DNA of 64,000 bases from Pectinophora gossypiella (GCF_024362695.1 NW_026063245.1:709501-773500), one strand, 5' to 3'; positions 1 through 12,327 are shown, counted from the first letter of the stretch. Notes: a model not told the origin generated them from the sequence alone. Numbers and translations are program-made.

Positions 1-2339
1 TATCGGTCCCTTATGTCCAAGACACTTACAGGGGTCAGCGTCACGTTGTGTACAAAAATATTTTAAAATGACCTAATTTAAAACTTTTTTGTACACAACG
101 TTTGCTATTTTGTTATTATTTGTTAAAATGTAGAAATTGTTTGGACTCGACACTCGCGAGCAGGCCACGTATACACCACGTGCGCTCCCCCACCACAAGA
201 CAGCGCCGTTGACTGCCGCCACACTTCGGCGAATGTGCGCGACGACGAACGACGACCGACGGCAGTGGCGGCGATGCAGAGTATTCGTTAAAAGGAACTT
301 TATCTACAAAAGCCAAATTTTTTTAACTTGATACACCCAAAACTACTAAATATCATGTTCCTAGGTTCAGTGGTTAATATTTTGTATACAAAAAGTTTGG
401 CTTTGTAGTTCCCGTTCCGAATCCGTTCCGTTCCGTTCGAATTTCGGAAAATCCGTTTGTTGAAAAACTCTGCACATCCTAAGAGACCTACGTACCAAGT
501 TTCATGGTTTTATCTTCAAAAATGACGAATACCCATACAAACATTCAACCCGTATTTCACCCCCATACTGGTAAAAATTTCAAAATGCTTGAACAAACGA
601 TTTTTTGTTTGTTATTTAGTGCCTAAACACAAAATTTAATATTTTTATCTTGAAAAATGACGAACCTCATAAAAAATTTCAACACCTATTTCATCCCCTC
701 AAAGATCGAATTTTCAAAAACGCTTTAACAAATTGTTTTTTTATTTCTTATCAAGTTCCTAAATATAAAGTTTCGTGGTTTTATCCCCAAAAATGACGAA
801 CTCCCATACAAACTTTCAACCCTCATTTCACTCCCTCACTGGTCGAAATTTCAGCAACGCTAGAACAAATGTTTAATTATTTTTTATCAAGTGCTTAAAT
901 ATAAAGTTTCATGGATTTATATTTTAAAATTAAAATATCCCATACAAACTTTCAACCCCTATTTCAATCTCTTCGTCCCTTCTTTTCGCAATAAAAGGTA
1001 TCCTATTTTCTTTCTCAGGGTCTAAAGATTGTCTGTGCCAAATTTAATCAAAATCGGTTGAGAGGTTTTAGCGGGAAAGCGTAACAGACAGACAGACAGA
1101 CAGAGTTACTTTCGCATTTATAATATTAGTAAGGATTATTTTCCCTCGTTAAATAGTAAACAAACTAAGTGTAGGTGTTATAATTTCGTTGACGAACTGA
1201 TTACCTATCCGTTTCTTTGTCTAAAATGAGTATTACCTTATTACTATGATTGATTACTGGGCTTAAAGTTCGTATAAATGTCTATCGAATTACCTCCTCA
1301 AGTTTAAAGCGTAGCTAGTCATGTAGTACTATATTAATTATGTGGTGTAAGTAATTAGATTTTATCTGTATGTAATGTAATAGTTAGTTGAATAAAAAAA
1401 CTTATACAAATCAGATCAATTAATTGGCGTAATGTGATTCTAGAAAGAGTTTTAATGTTAATAGATAGCTAGCTATAGCTATGTGTAGGTTCCTGTAGGA
1501 ATGAGATATAACTGTTTAATAAAGACAGTTGCATCAAAATTTTATCATAAATTCCCTAAATTATGGCGCCTACCTACCCTCTAAGTTAGAAAAGTGATCA
1601 AATACTAACTTGAGGTCACTCAGTTTAAAAAAAAACATCGAAATCATTCCAGTAGCTATGGCGTCATGCGCTTCTTGACACGATCACGAAATCTAGATTT
1701 CCGCGGGAATGAGGTATTTTCCCGCCATAAAAAGTAGCCTGTGTCCGTGCCTAAGATCCTATCTTTAAATTAACCAAGTCTTATAAAATTCCGTTCAGAC
1801 GTTAAGGCGTGAATGAGGCAAACTTTTAAAACAAACAATTAAAAATCACTAACCTAGTTTTCTGTCTACTGCCTACGCCTTAAGTACGATAGCATAAATA
1901 TTAATAGGCCATATCCTTTTCTAGATTACTATCTATCAGCTAACTAAATTTCATCAAAATCCGTTGAGCCGTTTAGGCATGATAGACAAAACTCCCAGCA
2001 AAAACCATAAAAAAATCACTAACTCAATTCAGTTTTCTGCCTACTTCCTACCCCCTAAGTACGATGACGTGATCAATTTGATCGTACAACCGTTTTTAGA
2101 TAACCAACTATTACCTTACTAAATTTCATTAAAATCCGTTCAGCCGTTTAGACGTGAAAGAGCAAAAGTCCCAACAAAAACGACTACAAATCACTAAATC
2201 AATTTAGTTATCTGCCAACTGCCTACCCCCTAAGAACGATGGCGTGATTATTTATAGCCTATGACCATTTCTAGGTTATCATCTATCACCATACCAAATT
2301 TCATCAAAATCCGTTGAGCCGTTTAGGCGTGAAAGAGTA

Positions 2340-2392
<53 letters not shown>

Positions 2393-2423
2393 GTTACTTT
2401 CGCATTTATAATATTAGTATGGA
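1..2423 (-). mobile_element. Helitron copy, minus strand, cut by window edge
   Basis: This is the reverse complement of 54182-56584, nearly identical over about 2.4 kb; the main visible difference is the number of CAGA units near 2341-2391. On the minus strand it begins with TC at 2423 after an A, as Helitrons do. A second, similar 5' end (TCCTTACTAATATT) lies inside at 1135. The 3' end, seen as CTAG in the other copy, would lie left of the window. No Rep/helicase coding is seen, so it is non-autonomous. Short open frames near 116-331 recur in both copies and have no recognisable domain. Confidence 0.75.
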
Positions 2424-2903
2424 TATAATGTGTAGGTAAGATCTCGCAAAACAATAAGTGTGATTCATCCTACCACATAATATTAAGTCCCTTATTATAT
2501 ATTATACAGTTGCTTTCTGTTTAAAGTTACCTCTATAACACTCATCTGAGAACATGCACCAATCACCCACGAACTCATTCCTGAAATCCGCATTGAAATC
2601 AGACAATACGTTTTAATTTTAATAATATTGCAATATAAACGTTTCACACTAATATAGCAGCGCCTCCTAGTGAGTTAATATCATAAGACTTATCTTAGAC
2701 CATGCACCATTCAACTACGAACCCATTGCTGAAAACCGCATTGAAATCGGACAATTCGTTTTAATATTATTGCAATACTATTTTTCACTAATATTGTAGC
2801 ACCCTCTAGAAAGACGTAATTTTTATATTATTTGGGAACATGCAATAAGCTACCACGTACACATTGCCGAAAACAGAATTGTAATAGGACATTTCGTTTT
2901 GAT

Positions 2904-3018
2904 CTTCTTCTTCTATCGTGTGGGTTTTGAGGCGAATTACTAACCTCATCAACCCTGGTGTCAGGGTTACTATTGAGCCGCCAAAGGCCCCTGACATGAC
3001 TCATTTATAACGACTACG
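2904..3018. mobile_element. Short retroposed fragment inside repeat A
   Basis: A 115-bp insertion starting with a CTT-rich stretch, absent from copy B at the matching place. It is flanked by an exact 11-bp duplication TTCGTTTTGAT at 2893-2903 and 3019-3029. This indicates target-primed retroposition of a SINE or LINE 3' end. The body resembles a common lepidopteran retroposon 3' region; that resemblance is from memory. Confidence 0.65.
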
Positions 3019-3313
3019 TTCGTTTTGATTATATTGCAACATTGTTTTGCACTAATATTGTGGCACCCCTTAGTGAGTTACAGCCATGACACCTGTCTAA
3101 GAACATGAACTCATCAAACACAATCCCGTTATTGAAAACCGCCTTAAAATCGGATCATTAGTTTAAAAGATAGGTGGTAACGTTACTTTGCACAAACGCA
3201 CACACAAACATATCTCACCCTAAACGCATATACCTGCTCCGTTCCGTCGTGGGTAATAAATGTAATTAAAATTATACTAACCGTAATTAACAACACTTTG
3301 CTTTACTTAATAC

Positions 3314-3560
3314 ATAACATACATAAACTGCCTATATACGTCCCACTGCTGGGCACAGGCCTCCCCTCAATCAACCGGAGGGGGTATGGAGCATACTCCA
3401 CCACGCTGCTCCACTGCGGGTTGGTGGAGATATTTTTACGGCTAATAGCCGGGACCAACGGCTTAACGTGCCCTCCGAAGCACGGAATCATCTTACTTTT
3501 TCGGACAATCAGGTGATTCAAGCCTGAAAAGTCCTTACCAAACAAAGGACAGTCTCACAA
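3314..3560 (-). mobile_element. SINE remnant lacking its tRNA head
   Basis: Homologous to the complete SINE at 23181-23517, with the same left flank TTTACTTAATAC at 3302-3313. The tRNA-like head and the right target duplication are missing, so the 5' part was deleted after insertion. The remaining body contains the 'ccactgctgggcacaggcct' string typical of lepidopteran repeats. Confidence 0.7.
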
Positions 3561-4228
3561 AGTGATTATTGAGTGATGGGTACAACTTTATGAATTAAAT
3601 GAGGATTAATTGGATGAATTTGATTCACTTGACCACACAATCCACGTGCCACTTATAGTCGATCTTGATTTTTCTTTAATCTTCGCCAATCACTTCGTAT
3701 TAATTTAACTACAATTTATTGATTGTGATCTTCTCTGAAATCTGGCTCGAAGGACCATGAATATGCCTGATATGCCTTTTTACTGATTTTTAAGGGATTT
3801 AGGTAGCAATGAAACAGCACCGTGTTCGACGTAATTACGTGTAATCAATGGAACCGAAAAAAAACTCCTGTCAAAAACAATTAACTAATAAAAACTATTG
3901 CAAATAAATTGCTATTATAAATTGAAGAGGCGTTTCGAATAATATTGACTCTAAACACTAATATTGTGGCGCCCCCTAGTGAGTTACAGACATGACACCT
4001 GTCTAATAACATGAACTTATCAAACACAAACCCGTTATTGAAAACCGCATCAAAATCGGATTATTAGTTTAGAAGATAATTAGTAACATTTCTTTGCACA
4101 AACGCACACACAAACATCTCTCACCCTAAACGCATATACCTGCTCCGTTCCGTCGTGGGCAAAAAGTCAGTCGTATGAAAGTCACCATCTTATTTTATTA
4201 AAAGGTACCTAGAATATCTGAAAGGACT

Positions 4229-5092
4229 GTGAGTACATCCACTCAATTTACTTTGAACAACATAATACCGGAATTTGACCCGTTAAGAGATGATATCAAT
4301 GCGTGGCTCGATGTTATTCACTCTTACTCTCAAACCTTCCTATGGTCTGATGAAATGACACGTTATCAGGCTCTGAACAAATTGAAAGGATCCGCAAAAA
4401 TGTGGTACGACTCACTATTATGAACGGATGGTCAATGGCCAACATGGAAGTGGGTTGATTGGAAACAACAATTAGCAACCAGTTTTCAAACGCGTCGAAA
4501 TATGTTCGAATTATTAAAAGAAATAATTGATAAAAAGCCAATCGAAAATCAGTCTCTGTATGAATTTTACTTTGAGCAAAAATGCAAAATAGATAGGCTG
4601 TCATTAAATTTTTCCGAGCGAGATTTCCATTATTCCATTATTATTATTTTTTCCATTATTTTTTCCATTATTGTCGGAAATATAGGCGACAGTAATATCG
4701 GTGCGGCAATCGAGTCTAACAATTTCATTACTTGCGACAGCTTAGCTAGCTTTTTGCATGGATGTACATACAAAACGAAGAATACGAAACCAATAAATGT
4801 TCGTGACGGTTTGTCTAAGTTAGTGAACCAAACTCATTTGTCGTCGGCCTCAGTTAACCCGTTACTGCCTGCGTCTGTTTCCGGACAGTCCGTACCATTT
4901 AATATCGCGCAAGAACCAAACCCCTTACAGAGTCGAAGTAGACCACTTAAATGTTACCAATGTGGTGGAAATCATAAGAGAAGTCAGTGTGACGTAAATA
5001 AATGTGACTATTGCGGTAAAAGGGGACATCAAGAATCGGTATGCTTTCATAAAAAAAACGCAAATAAAACGGAGAAACAGGAAACAAAATAA
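4229..5092 (+). pseudogene. gag: Gypsy-1 gag with one internal stop
   Basis: One reading frame interrupted by a TGA at 4421-4423; the part resuming at 4502 is in the same frame. The product would be the structural capsid/nucleocapsid protein of the element. Near the C terminus are two CCHC zinc knuckles, CX2CX3HX4C and CX2CX4HX4C (about 4948-5032), which bind RNA in retroelement nucleocapsids. The 5' start is uncertain because the element is truncated upstream. The protease frame begins just after. Confidence 0.8.
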
Positions 5093-5109
5093 ATTTCCAC
5101 GGCCGACCC

Positions 5110-6884
5110 GAGAAATAAATTTGTTAAAAAAATACATATTGACAATCTTGAACTTGAGGCATTTATTGATACGAGAGGTAGTTGTTCTCTTATAATAAAA
5201 TCATTAGTAAAGAAACATTCTTTGCAGACCACGGACCTACCATCGCCAATATTGTTACAGGGTTTTTCCAAACAAAGTACACAATTCGTAACTCAAATGA
5301 TAACGGCTAGTTTGAGAAAAGATTCTGTAAGATTGTCAGATGTTCATTTTTATGTGATCGATGACCTGGCTGATTGCGAGATATTAATTGGAAGGAATGT
5401 GAAAAAGCGCTCTGATTTAATGTATTCGCGGGTAGGCGATTCACTGGAACTCAACTACGCTAAAACATTTGCAGAGTTTTGTAACAACGTGAGTGAATTA
5501 GATTTAGATGCCGACTCGAATCACTGTGAATTGGTAACCCTGTTTCGAGAATATAGAGATTGTATTGCATCAAATATTGGGGAGCTAGGAAAAGCGAACA
5601 GTCATGAAATGACTATTAATCTAAGTAGTTCAGAGCCGATTCAATGCAGGCCTTTTAGATCTTCAAATGCAGACAGGAAAATTATTAGGGAAATGGTCAA
5701 CGAATTATTAGAAAATAACATTATACGCGAAAGTATTTCACCCTATGCAAGTCCTGCTCTGCTTGTCAATAAGAAAAATGGAGAAAAAAGGCTCTGCATT
5801 GACTATCGTGCTTTAAATAAAATTACTATCAAGGATAAGTACCCCATGCCACGTATAGAGGACCTCGTAGATAGGCTTCAAGGTCATAAATGTTTTACGA
5901 GTTTGGAGTTTGGACCTTAAAAGTGGATATTACCAGATAATGATGCAGTCCGAGTCCATAGATAAGACGGCTTTTATTACTGAAGATGGACACTACGAGT
6001 TTTGGAGGCTTCCATTTGGTTTGGCGAATGCACCCGCATGCTTTCAGCAAATGATGAACAAAGTGTTGGGCAATTTAAGGTTCGTTCATGTTATTTTGTA
6101 TTTGGACGATGTGTATTTGGTCACTGAAACGGTTGAGGAAAATCTTGAATTGTTGGAAATAGTTTTACAAATATTGCGAGAAAATGGTTTGACACTTAAT
6201 CTAAAAAAATGTCATTTCTTTAAAACAGAGATCGAATTTCTCGGATATAGGATAAAGCCAGACTGTTTTATGCCAAACGAATCTAAATTGGAAGCCGTCA
6301 AAAACTTCCCAACTCCTGGAACAAACAGTACACCAGCTTCGACAATTTCTTGGACTCATAAGTTACTTCCGTAAATTCATCAAAAATTGCGCAATGCTTT
6401 CTGCTCCGTTGACGAAATTGTTGAAGAAGGATGCTGTCTGGGTTTGGAACACAATTCATGACGAGGCCTTTCAAACACTGAAGGATAAACTTACTTCTGA
6501 CAGCGTTTTGTCAATTTTTGACCCCAATAAAGAGAGTGTATTGTACACGGACGCCATTAGGGATGGTATTGCTGGTATCCTAATGCAAGTTACTGACGAA
6601 GGTGAAAAACCAGTTCATTATTATAGTAGACAAACAACCGAGGACGAAAAGAAATACCATTCCTTTGAATTAGAATTGTTGGCAATAATTTGCTCTCTTC
6701 AGAGATTTCGTTTATATCTGGTAGGATCCCCTTTCAAAATTGTCACTGATTGTAACGCGGTGAGATACGCTTTAACAAAAAAGGAGATTATTCCTCGGAT
6801 TGCACGGTGGGTTATGTCAACTCAAGAGTTTTCATTTGAAATTGTACACAGAGAGGGAAATCGTATGCAACATGTAGATGCCTT
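5110..6884 (+). pseudogene. pol: Gypsy-1 pol: protease, RT and RNase H, frameshifted
   Basis: The aspartic protease site reads D-T-R-G (near 5167) instead of the usual D-T-G-S, and the protease shares the RT frame. The reverse transcriptase has the gypsy-type YLDD active site near 6099-6110. The frame breaks where GAGTTTG is duplicated in tandem (5899-5905 and 5906-5912) and again near 6320. RNase H follows, with its 'YTDA' aspartate near 6550. The gene is cut at 6884 by a retroposed insertion and resumes at 9456. It once copied the element's RNA; it is now inactive. Confidence 0.85.
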
Positions 6885-7073
6885 ATTTATTTATTTATTT
6901 ATTTATAAATTACAACCACATCACATATATTAAAACATTTTACATATAAGGTTACGGTATTATGACTAATATATATGACAATTACGGCGTACATAACTTA
7001 TACAATTAAGGGTACTTAAGTATTTAAAAATAAAGTAAAATTAAAATTACACAACAAACTTAAATATTAGAAA

Positions 7074-9214
7074 CTAGCTTTTGCCCGCGACTTCGTCCGC
7101 GTGGCGTGTTATATAAGAGAGAGATCTTTGTGTGTGTGGGAGTGCATATCAAATTTCAAGCATCTAACTTATGCAGTTTAGATTTTTTCATACAATTTTT
7201 TTCCCAATAACTCCCATTTTTCAAAATACAGCCAAAAATAAACTTTATATTTACTAAGGTATGCATGCATGCTAGATTGAATCAATTGATTGAATTGATT
7301 TTTTTTTAATTGATTGTTCATTGAGTTTTAATTTTAATACACACTTCCTCTCTTCCCTTCAACGTTGCTGTGCCCTACAGGGTCCATGTTTTAGTTCCTA
7401 TGCCTATGTAACACCCCATTGTACTACATGGAATGCAATAAATAATTTAATTGAATTGAATTGAAAACATCTATCTTACGCGGTTTCGATTTTTTCATAC
7501 AAATGTTTTTTTCCCGCTAACTCCCGTTTCCGTGGGAATTTTGCAATATCCTGTTGCAACTAAGGTTTAAGTTAACTAAGGTACCTGCATGCCAAATTTC
7601 AAGCGTCTAACTTAAGCGGTTTAGATTTTTCATACAAAAGGATTTTCCCGCTAATTTCCGTTCCCGTGGTAATTCCGGGAATTCCTTTCTTAGTGCACCT
7701 CTACGGTACATAAGCTATGTCCCTTCCAAATTTCAAATGCCTACATTTAGCCGTTCAGGCTATGCGTTGATATGTCAGTCACTGAGTCAGTCAGTTTCTC
7801 CTTTTATTTAGATTTGATTTTTTCATACAAATGTTTTTTCCCGCTAACTACCGTTCCCGTGGGAATTTTGTAATATCCTGTTGCAACTAAGCTTTAAGTT
7901 TACTAAAGTACCTGCATGCCAAATTTCAAACGTCTAACTTGAGTGGTTTAGATTTTTCATACAAAAGGATTTTCCCGCTAATTCCCGTTCCCGTGGGAAT
8001 TTCGGGAATTCCTTTCTTAGTACACCTCTACGGTGTCTAAGGTACCTGCGTGCCAAATTTTAAACATCTTACTTGAATGGTTTAGATTTTTCATACAAAA
8101 GGATTTTCCCGTTAATTCCCGTTCCCGTGGGAATTTCGGGAATTCCTTTCTTAGTGCACCTCCACGGTACCTAAGGTACCTGCATGACAAATTTCAAACG
8201 TCTAACTTGAATGGTTTAGATTTTTCATACAAAAGGATTTTCCCGCTAATTCCCGTTCTCGTGAGAATTTCGAGAATTCGTTTCTTAGTGCACCTCCACG
8301 GTACCTAAGGTATCTGCATGCTAAATTTCAAATGTCTAACTTGAGTGGTTTAGATTTTTCATACAAAAGGTATTTCCCGCTAATTCCCGTTCCCGTGAGA
8401 ATTTTGGGAATTCCTTTCTTAGTGCACCTCTACGGTACCTATGGTACCTGCATGCCAAATTTCAAACGTCTAACTTGAGTGGTTTAGATTTTTCATACAA
8501 AAGGATTTTCCCGCTAATTCCCGTTCCCGTGGGAATTTCGGGAATTCCTTTCTTAGTACACCTCTACGGTATCTAAGGTACCTGCATGACAAATTTCAAA
8601 CATCTAACTTGAATGGTTTAGATTTTTCATACAAAAATATTTTTCCGCTAATTCCCGTTCCCGTGGGAATTTCGGGAATTCCTTTCTTAGTGCACCTTTA
8701 CGTTATCTAAGGTACCTGCATGCCAAATTTCAAAAGTCTAACTTGAGTGGTTTAGATTTTTCATACAAAAGGATTTTCCCGCTAATTCCCGTTCCCGTAG
8801 GAATTTCGGGAATTCCTTTCTTAGTGCACCTCTACGGTATCTAAGGTACCTTCATGCCAAATTTCAAACGTCTAACTTGAGTGGTTTAGGTTTTTCATAC
8901 AAAAGGATTTCCCTTCACTACTCTGCTCCTATTGATTGTAGCGTGATGAAAGGTATACTATAACCTGTCCAGGAGTGTGAAGAATAATTGTACCAAGTTT
9001 CATTAAAATCCGTCCAGTAGTTTTTGTTTCTATAAGGAACATACAGACAGACAGACAGACAGACAGATAGACAGACAGACAGACAGACAGACAAAAATTT
9101 TACTGATTGCATTTTTGGCATCAGTATCGATCACTTATCACCCCCTGATAGTTATTTTGAAAAAATATTTAATGTACAGAATTGACCTCTCTACAGATTT
9201 ATTATAAGTATAGA
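7074..9214 (-). mobile_element. Helitron with internal 134-bp minisatellite
   Basis: On the minus strand it begins TCTATACTTATAATAAATC (9214) and ends in CTAG (7074), inserted between A and T with no target duplication. A GAC-GAA-GTC hairpin sits just before the CTAG, a Helitron hallmark. It carries a (CAGA)n tract near 9050-9092 and no Rep/helicase gene, so it is non-autonomous. A LINE 3'-UTR-like insert (about 7281-7463) is shared with the copy at 36307-38162 and absent from the copy at 34794-36267, so the first two descend from one invaded parent. Confidence 0.85.
7560..8905. repeat. Minisatellite of about 134-bp units in the Helitron
   Basis: About nine units spaced 131-136 bp, each with a 'ggtacctgcatgccaaattt' segment and the dyads GGAATTCC and TTCCCGTGGGAA. 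Units differ at scattered positions. The same array occurs at about 36780-37850 in the sister copy. Confidence 0.85.
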
Positions 9215-9455
9215 TTAGAAAGATATAAGTATAAGTAAAAAAAGTAAAATATAAGTAAGTAATTAATATCTGTTGAGCTTTAAATAATCTAAAATTTTTC
9301 TCAATATATATTCAGCGGATCATGGAACACATCAAGATCTAAGATTTTGTTACAAAAAGAGTTGTATTCTTTAAAAGTTCTGGTTAGCGGGGCTTGAAGA
9401 CCAAGATTCGTTTTACAGCGGATTCAGCAGATTCGTTTTTTTCGTTTTATGCCTT

Positions 9456-10762
9456 GAGCAGAAACCCCGTGCCATCTGGTGAAAAATCTGAATCTGAGAT
9501 CATAATGTCCATAACAGAGGCGGACTGGTTGCTTTCTGTCCAATTGCAAGATCCTGAATTACAGCGTATTAAAGCTATCTTAGAATCAGGAGAGGCCGAT
9601 GACAACAAAAATGTGTTTTAATGACTATGAATTGTTAGGCGGTAAAGTCTACAGAAGAACATCCAAGGGCCGTCGATGGGTAGTCCCAAAAAAATGCATT
9701 TGGCAAATTATTAAATGTAACCATGACGATCTAGGACATTTTTCTGTTGACAAAACTACTGAACGAATAGCTTATCAATATTGGTTTTGTCGAATGCGAC
9801 ACATTGTAAAGAAGTATATTAAAAACTGTATAAATTGCATATATTTCAAAAATAAGGGTGGTCATAAAGAAGGAGAGTTACATCCGTTACCGAAGTACGC
9901 GCAGCCGTTCCACACTCTTCACTTTGCCCATTTAGGTCCATTTGTAGAGACTAAAAATAAAAATAAATATCTATTAGTTATGGTCGATGCATTTACAAAA
10001 TTTATTATGATTTCGGCAGTTCGGACAACAAAGTCTTCGATTGTGGTAAAGGAATTGGAACGTGTATCAAAAATATTTGGTAACCCTAGGAGAATTATTT
10101 CGGACGCCGGTACATGTTTTACTTCAAAAAATTTCACAGATTATTGCGCGAATAAGAATATACGGTTACATATAGTAGCAACGGGTATGCCCCGTTCCAA
10201 TGGCCAAGTTGAACGTTTTAACAAAACCATTTTAGAGGCTTTAAAAACCACCGGCGCTGATACAACAGATGATAGGTGGGATCAATATATTAAGATCTTA
10301 CAACAAGGTTTAAACAGTACCATTCACAAAACGACTAAAGCGGTACCCAGTGAAGTCTTTCTGGGATATAGATTGCGTACGGATAGTGACAGTTTGGCTC
10401 CAGAGCTTGATAGTGGATGTGTTGTGGATGTGACCAAGTTGCGTGAGAGAGTGGATGAAAACATAAAAGCCGATGCGAAATCACAAAAACGGAGATTTGA
10501 TAAGACTCGAATGAAGGCACGAGCTTATTTACAAGGAGATCTGGTTATGGTTAAGATACAGAGTCAAAGCAACGATGGGAAAAGCCGGAAACTCCTACCT
10601 GTGTTTAAAGGACCTTTTCAAGTAAAACAAGTTTTAGGAAACGATAGATACGAGGTGACGGATATAAGAGGCAGCGAAAGAAGTAATAAAAAATACACAG
10701 ACGTAGCTGCTGCTGAAAATATAAAACCCTGGATAAAGATTAATGATTGGAGTATAGATTAA
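9456..10762 (+). pseudogene. int: Gypsy-1 integrase with lost catalytic Asp
   Basis: It resumes the RNase H C terminus (ALSRNP) and passes into integrase, with one frameshift near 9600-9620. The zinc-binding HHCC domain is seen, with its C-X2-C near 9828-9839. In the catalytic core the first aspartate position, normally H-x-D before LGPF, reads F-A-H (near 9922), a change to alanine. The second Asp (SDAGTCF) and the Glu (NGQVER) are present. A GPF motif lies near 10609. The role was insertion of element cDNA; loss of the first Asp makes this copy inactive. Confidence 0.85.
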
Positions 10763-11141
10763 TAAAATATATTCTCAGTTAATACTGTAACCCTTGAGTT
10801 CCGTGTTGGCAAATAATAATTTCCAGGTATGAACTACATGTTGTAAGTACAATACTTCGATTATATTGGTCGAAGGTAAAATATGATAAGTGTACTTAAT
10901 TCATAAATGTGCTTGTGCGTCTTGTGCGAGTCAAGATAAAGTACTTTAGACAACTTTGTCGAAATTTTATTCATTAATGTACGGTCACGAGCGTTAATAT
11001 GTATACGCTTTGGTATCATGTCGCATTAACTTTTTTTTGATAAATTGAACTATAAGTCTCACTAAATGTCAAATATGTTGGTGCGACGGGGACCTAAGGT
11101 GGGTGCATTATATTCCTCGTGACTGTACCATTAAATTAGTT

Positions 11142-11549
11142 GTATGGAACTAACTTGGTACACTTAAGTGTGGTGAAATGCCCTTTAAGTGCAAGTGGTC
11201 CTAGGTTGTTAAAGGAATCAACTTGGTACACTTAAGTGTGGTGAAATTCCCTTTAAGTGCAAGTGGTTCTAGGTGGTTAAAGGAATCAACTTGGTACACT
11301 TAAGTGTGGTGAAATTCCCTTTAAGTGCAAGTGGTTCTAGGTTGTTGAAGGAATCAACTTGGTACACTTAAGTGTGGTGAAATTCCGTTTAAGAGCAAGT
11401 GGTTCTAGGTTGTTGAAGGAATCAACTTGGTACACTTAAGTGTGGCGAAATTCCCTTTAAGTGCAAGTGGTTCTAGGTTGTTGAAGGAATCAATTTGGTA
11501 CACTTAAGTGTGGTGAAAAGCCCTTTAAGTGCAAGTGGTTCTAAGGTTA
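11142..11549. repeat. Six-copy 68-bp tandem array in gypsy-1 3' region
   Basis: The core 'cttggtacacttaagtgtgg' starts at 11154, 11222, 11290, 11358 and 11426, with a variant at 11494, a strict 68-bp period. Each unit holds the perfect palindrome CACTTAAGTG, and most also have TTTAAGTG and CAAGTGG. The array lies between integrase and the presumed polypurine tract. No coding is seen at 10763-11141 upstream. It may be regulatory, but this is not shown. Confidence 0.9.
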
Positions 11550-11626
11550 GTGTCTGTTGATTGGCATACAGTCACTGCAGTAGAGCAAATCCATTTAATG
11601 TGACTAATATTTCAGTATTTTATCTC

Positions 11627-12190
11627 AACTCGGGAGGTGTCTGAGGCAGACCCCGCGCAGAATGGCCGTGTTGGCAACATCAGGTTGAAGACTGTCATGG
11701 CTGGGGACTTGAAAAAAAAAAAGAAGAAGCTTGTCGATGGTGGAGCGATTCGCGCCTATTACTTATCTCTTAAAAAAATATTACTGATTATAGCCTTTTG
11801 ATTTGTAAACTGGAGAATTAAAGAAGTTATTGCACTATTCGGGGTTAACATTAGTGTGCGTGCGAATTTGAACGAAAGAACGTAACGTATACGTTGCAAC
11901 CCAAACTGGTTTGGCCGGAGTAAAACTACCGTTAGCGGGCTTACTACGTCAACATTTTTATCAAACGCATTACGTCAGTTTCAATAGCCACTGCCGTCCG
12001 AGTGCAACGTTTATTATGTAATCAGCTTGCACAAAAACCCGACGCGAAAGTTTTTTATGTTTTTAAAAGTGCTGGGAATTAAAAATATAATTAATTGATA
12101 GATAATAAAAACATTTAACGAATCAGTGACCATAGTTACAATAAAAAATAACAAATAACCCCCAATGAACAGACTAGACGCATATTTGTG
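11627..12190 (+). repeat. Putative polypurine tract and 3' LTR of gypsy-1
   Basis: A purine-rich ACTCGGGAGG ends at 11637 and is followed by TGTCTGAGG, the arrangement expected at the start of a 3' LTR. No second copy exists in the window because the 5' end is lost, so the LTR length and right border cannot be fixed. Nothing coding is seen to 12328; the last part is probably 3' UTR of LINE-A. Confidence 0.45.
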
Positions 12191-12327
12191 TACCGCCTAC
12201 TAGTGTATTTTCAATGAGTAGCTGTGTGCCTGTTAGAGCTATATTGCCGTCGCATCCGTGTCGCAAGTTAGACTCCGCCATCGTGTCGTGTCTGGACCAC
12301 AGAGGTAGGTTTAAGTGGTTCTGTTTA

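Larger units (their letters stand above)
2424..4160 (+). repeat. Dispersed repeat, copy A
   Basis: About 1.7 kb that recurs at 22000-24165 (copy B). It is made of degenerate units of 130-200 bp, each with an 'actaatattgtggcgcc' core and a stretch resembling 'aaaaccgcatcaaaatcgg'. Two units (about 3050-3253 and 3958-4160) end in the same 'ccgttccgtcgtggg' string. It directly abuts the Helitron on the left and the truncated gypsy-1 on the right, so it may have removed the 5' LTR of gypsy-1. The class is unknown: no terminal repeats or coding are visible. Confidence 0.6.
6885..9448 (-). mobile_element. Retroposed LINE 3' fragment in gypsy-1 RNase H, carrying a Helitron
   Basis: The insertion is bounded by the 7-bp duplication ATGCCTT at 6878-6884 and 9449-9455. 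Removing it joins the end of RNase H to its expected continuation. The left end is a (TTTA)n tract, which read on the minus strand is a 3' tail, so this is probably a 5'-truncated non-LTR retrotransposon. No coding domain is recognisable in its own sequence (6885-7073 and 9215-9448); the rest is the nested Helitron. Confidence 0.7.
4161..12190 (+). mobile_element. Gypsy-1: decayed Ty3/gypsy element, 5' truncated
   Basis: Order on the plus strand: gag with zinc knuckles, protease, reverse transcriptase, RNase H, a 2.6-kb insertion, integrase, a 68-bp tandem array, a purine tract and a putative 3' LTR. The gag-PR-RT-RH-IN order and a GPF-type motif after the integrase core place it in Ty3/gypsy. 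No 5' LTR is present; sequence before 4161 belongs to repeat A. It carries a stop, at least three frameshifts and a lost catalytic residue, so it is inactive. The right boundary near 12190 is an estimate, because no LTR partner exists in the window. Confidence 0.8.

Noticed and set aside
116..331. Small open frames in the edge Helitron, mirrored at 56254-56469
   Set aside because: They are duplicated with the Helitron, overlap on opposite strands and have no homology that I recognise.
8918..9121. Small proteins rich in VCLS repeats, also near 16337, 37858 and 37869
   Set aside because: They are translations of (CAGA)n microsatellite tracts in Helitrons.
11142..11549. CRISPR array
   Set aside because: The whole 68-bp unit is repeated; there are no unique spacers, and the sequence is eukaryotic.
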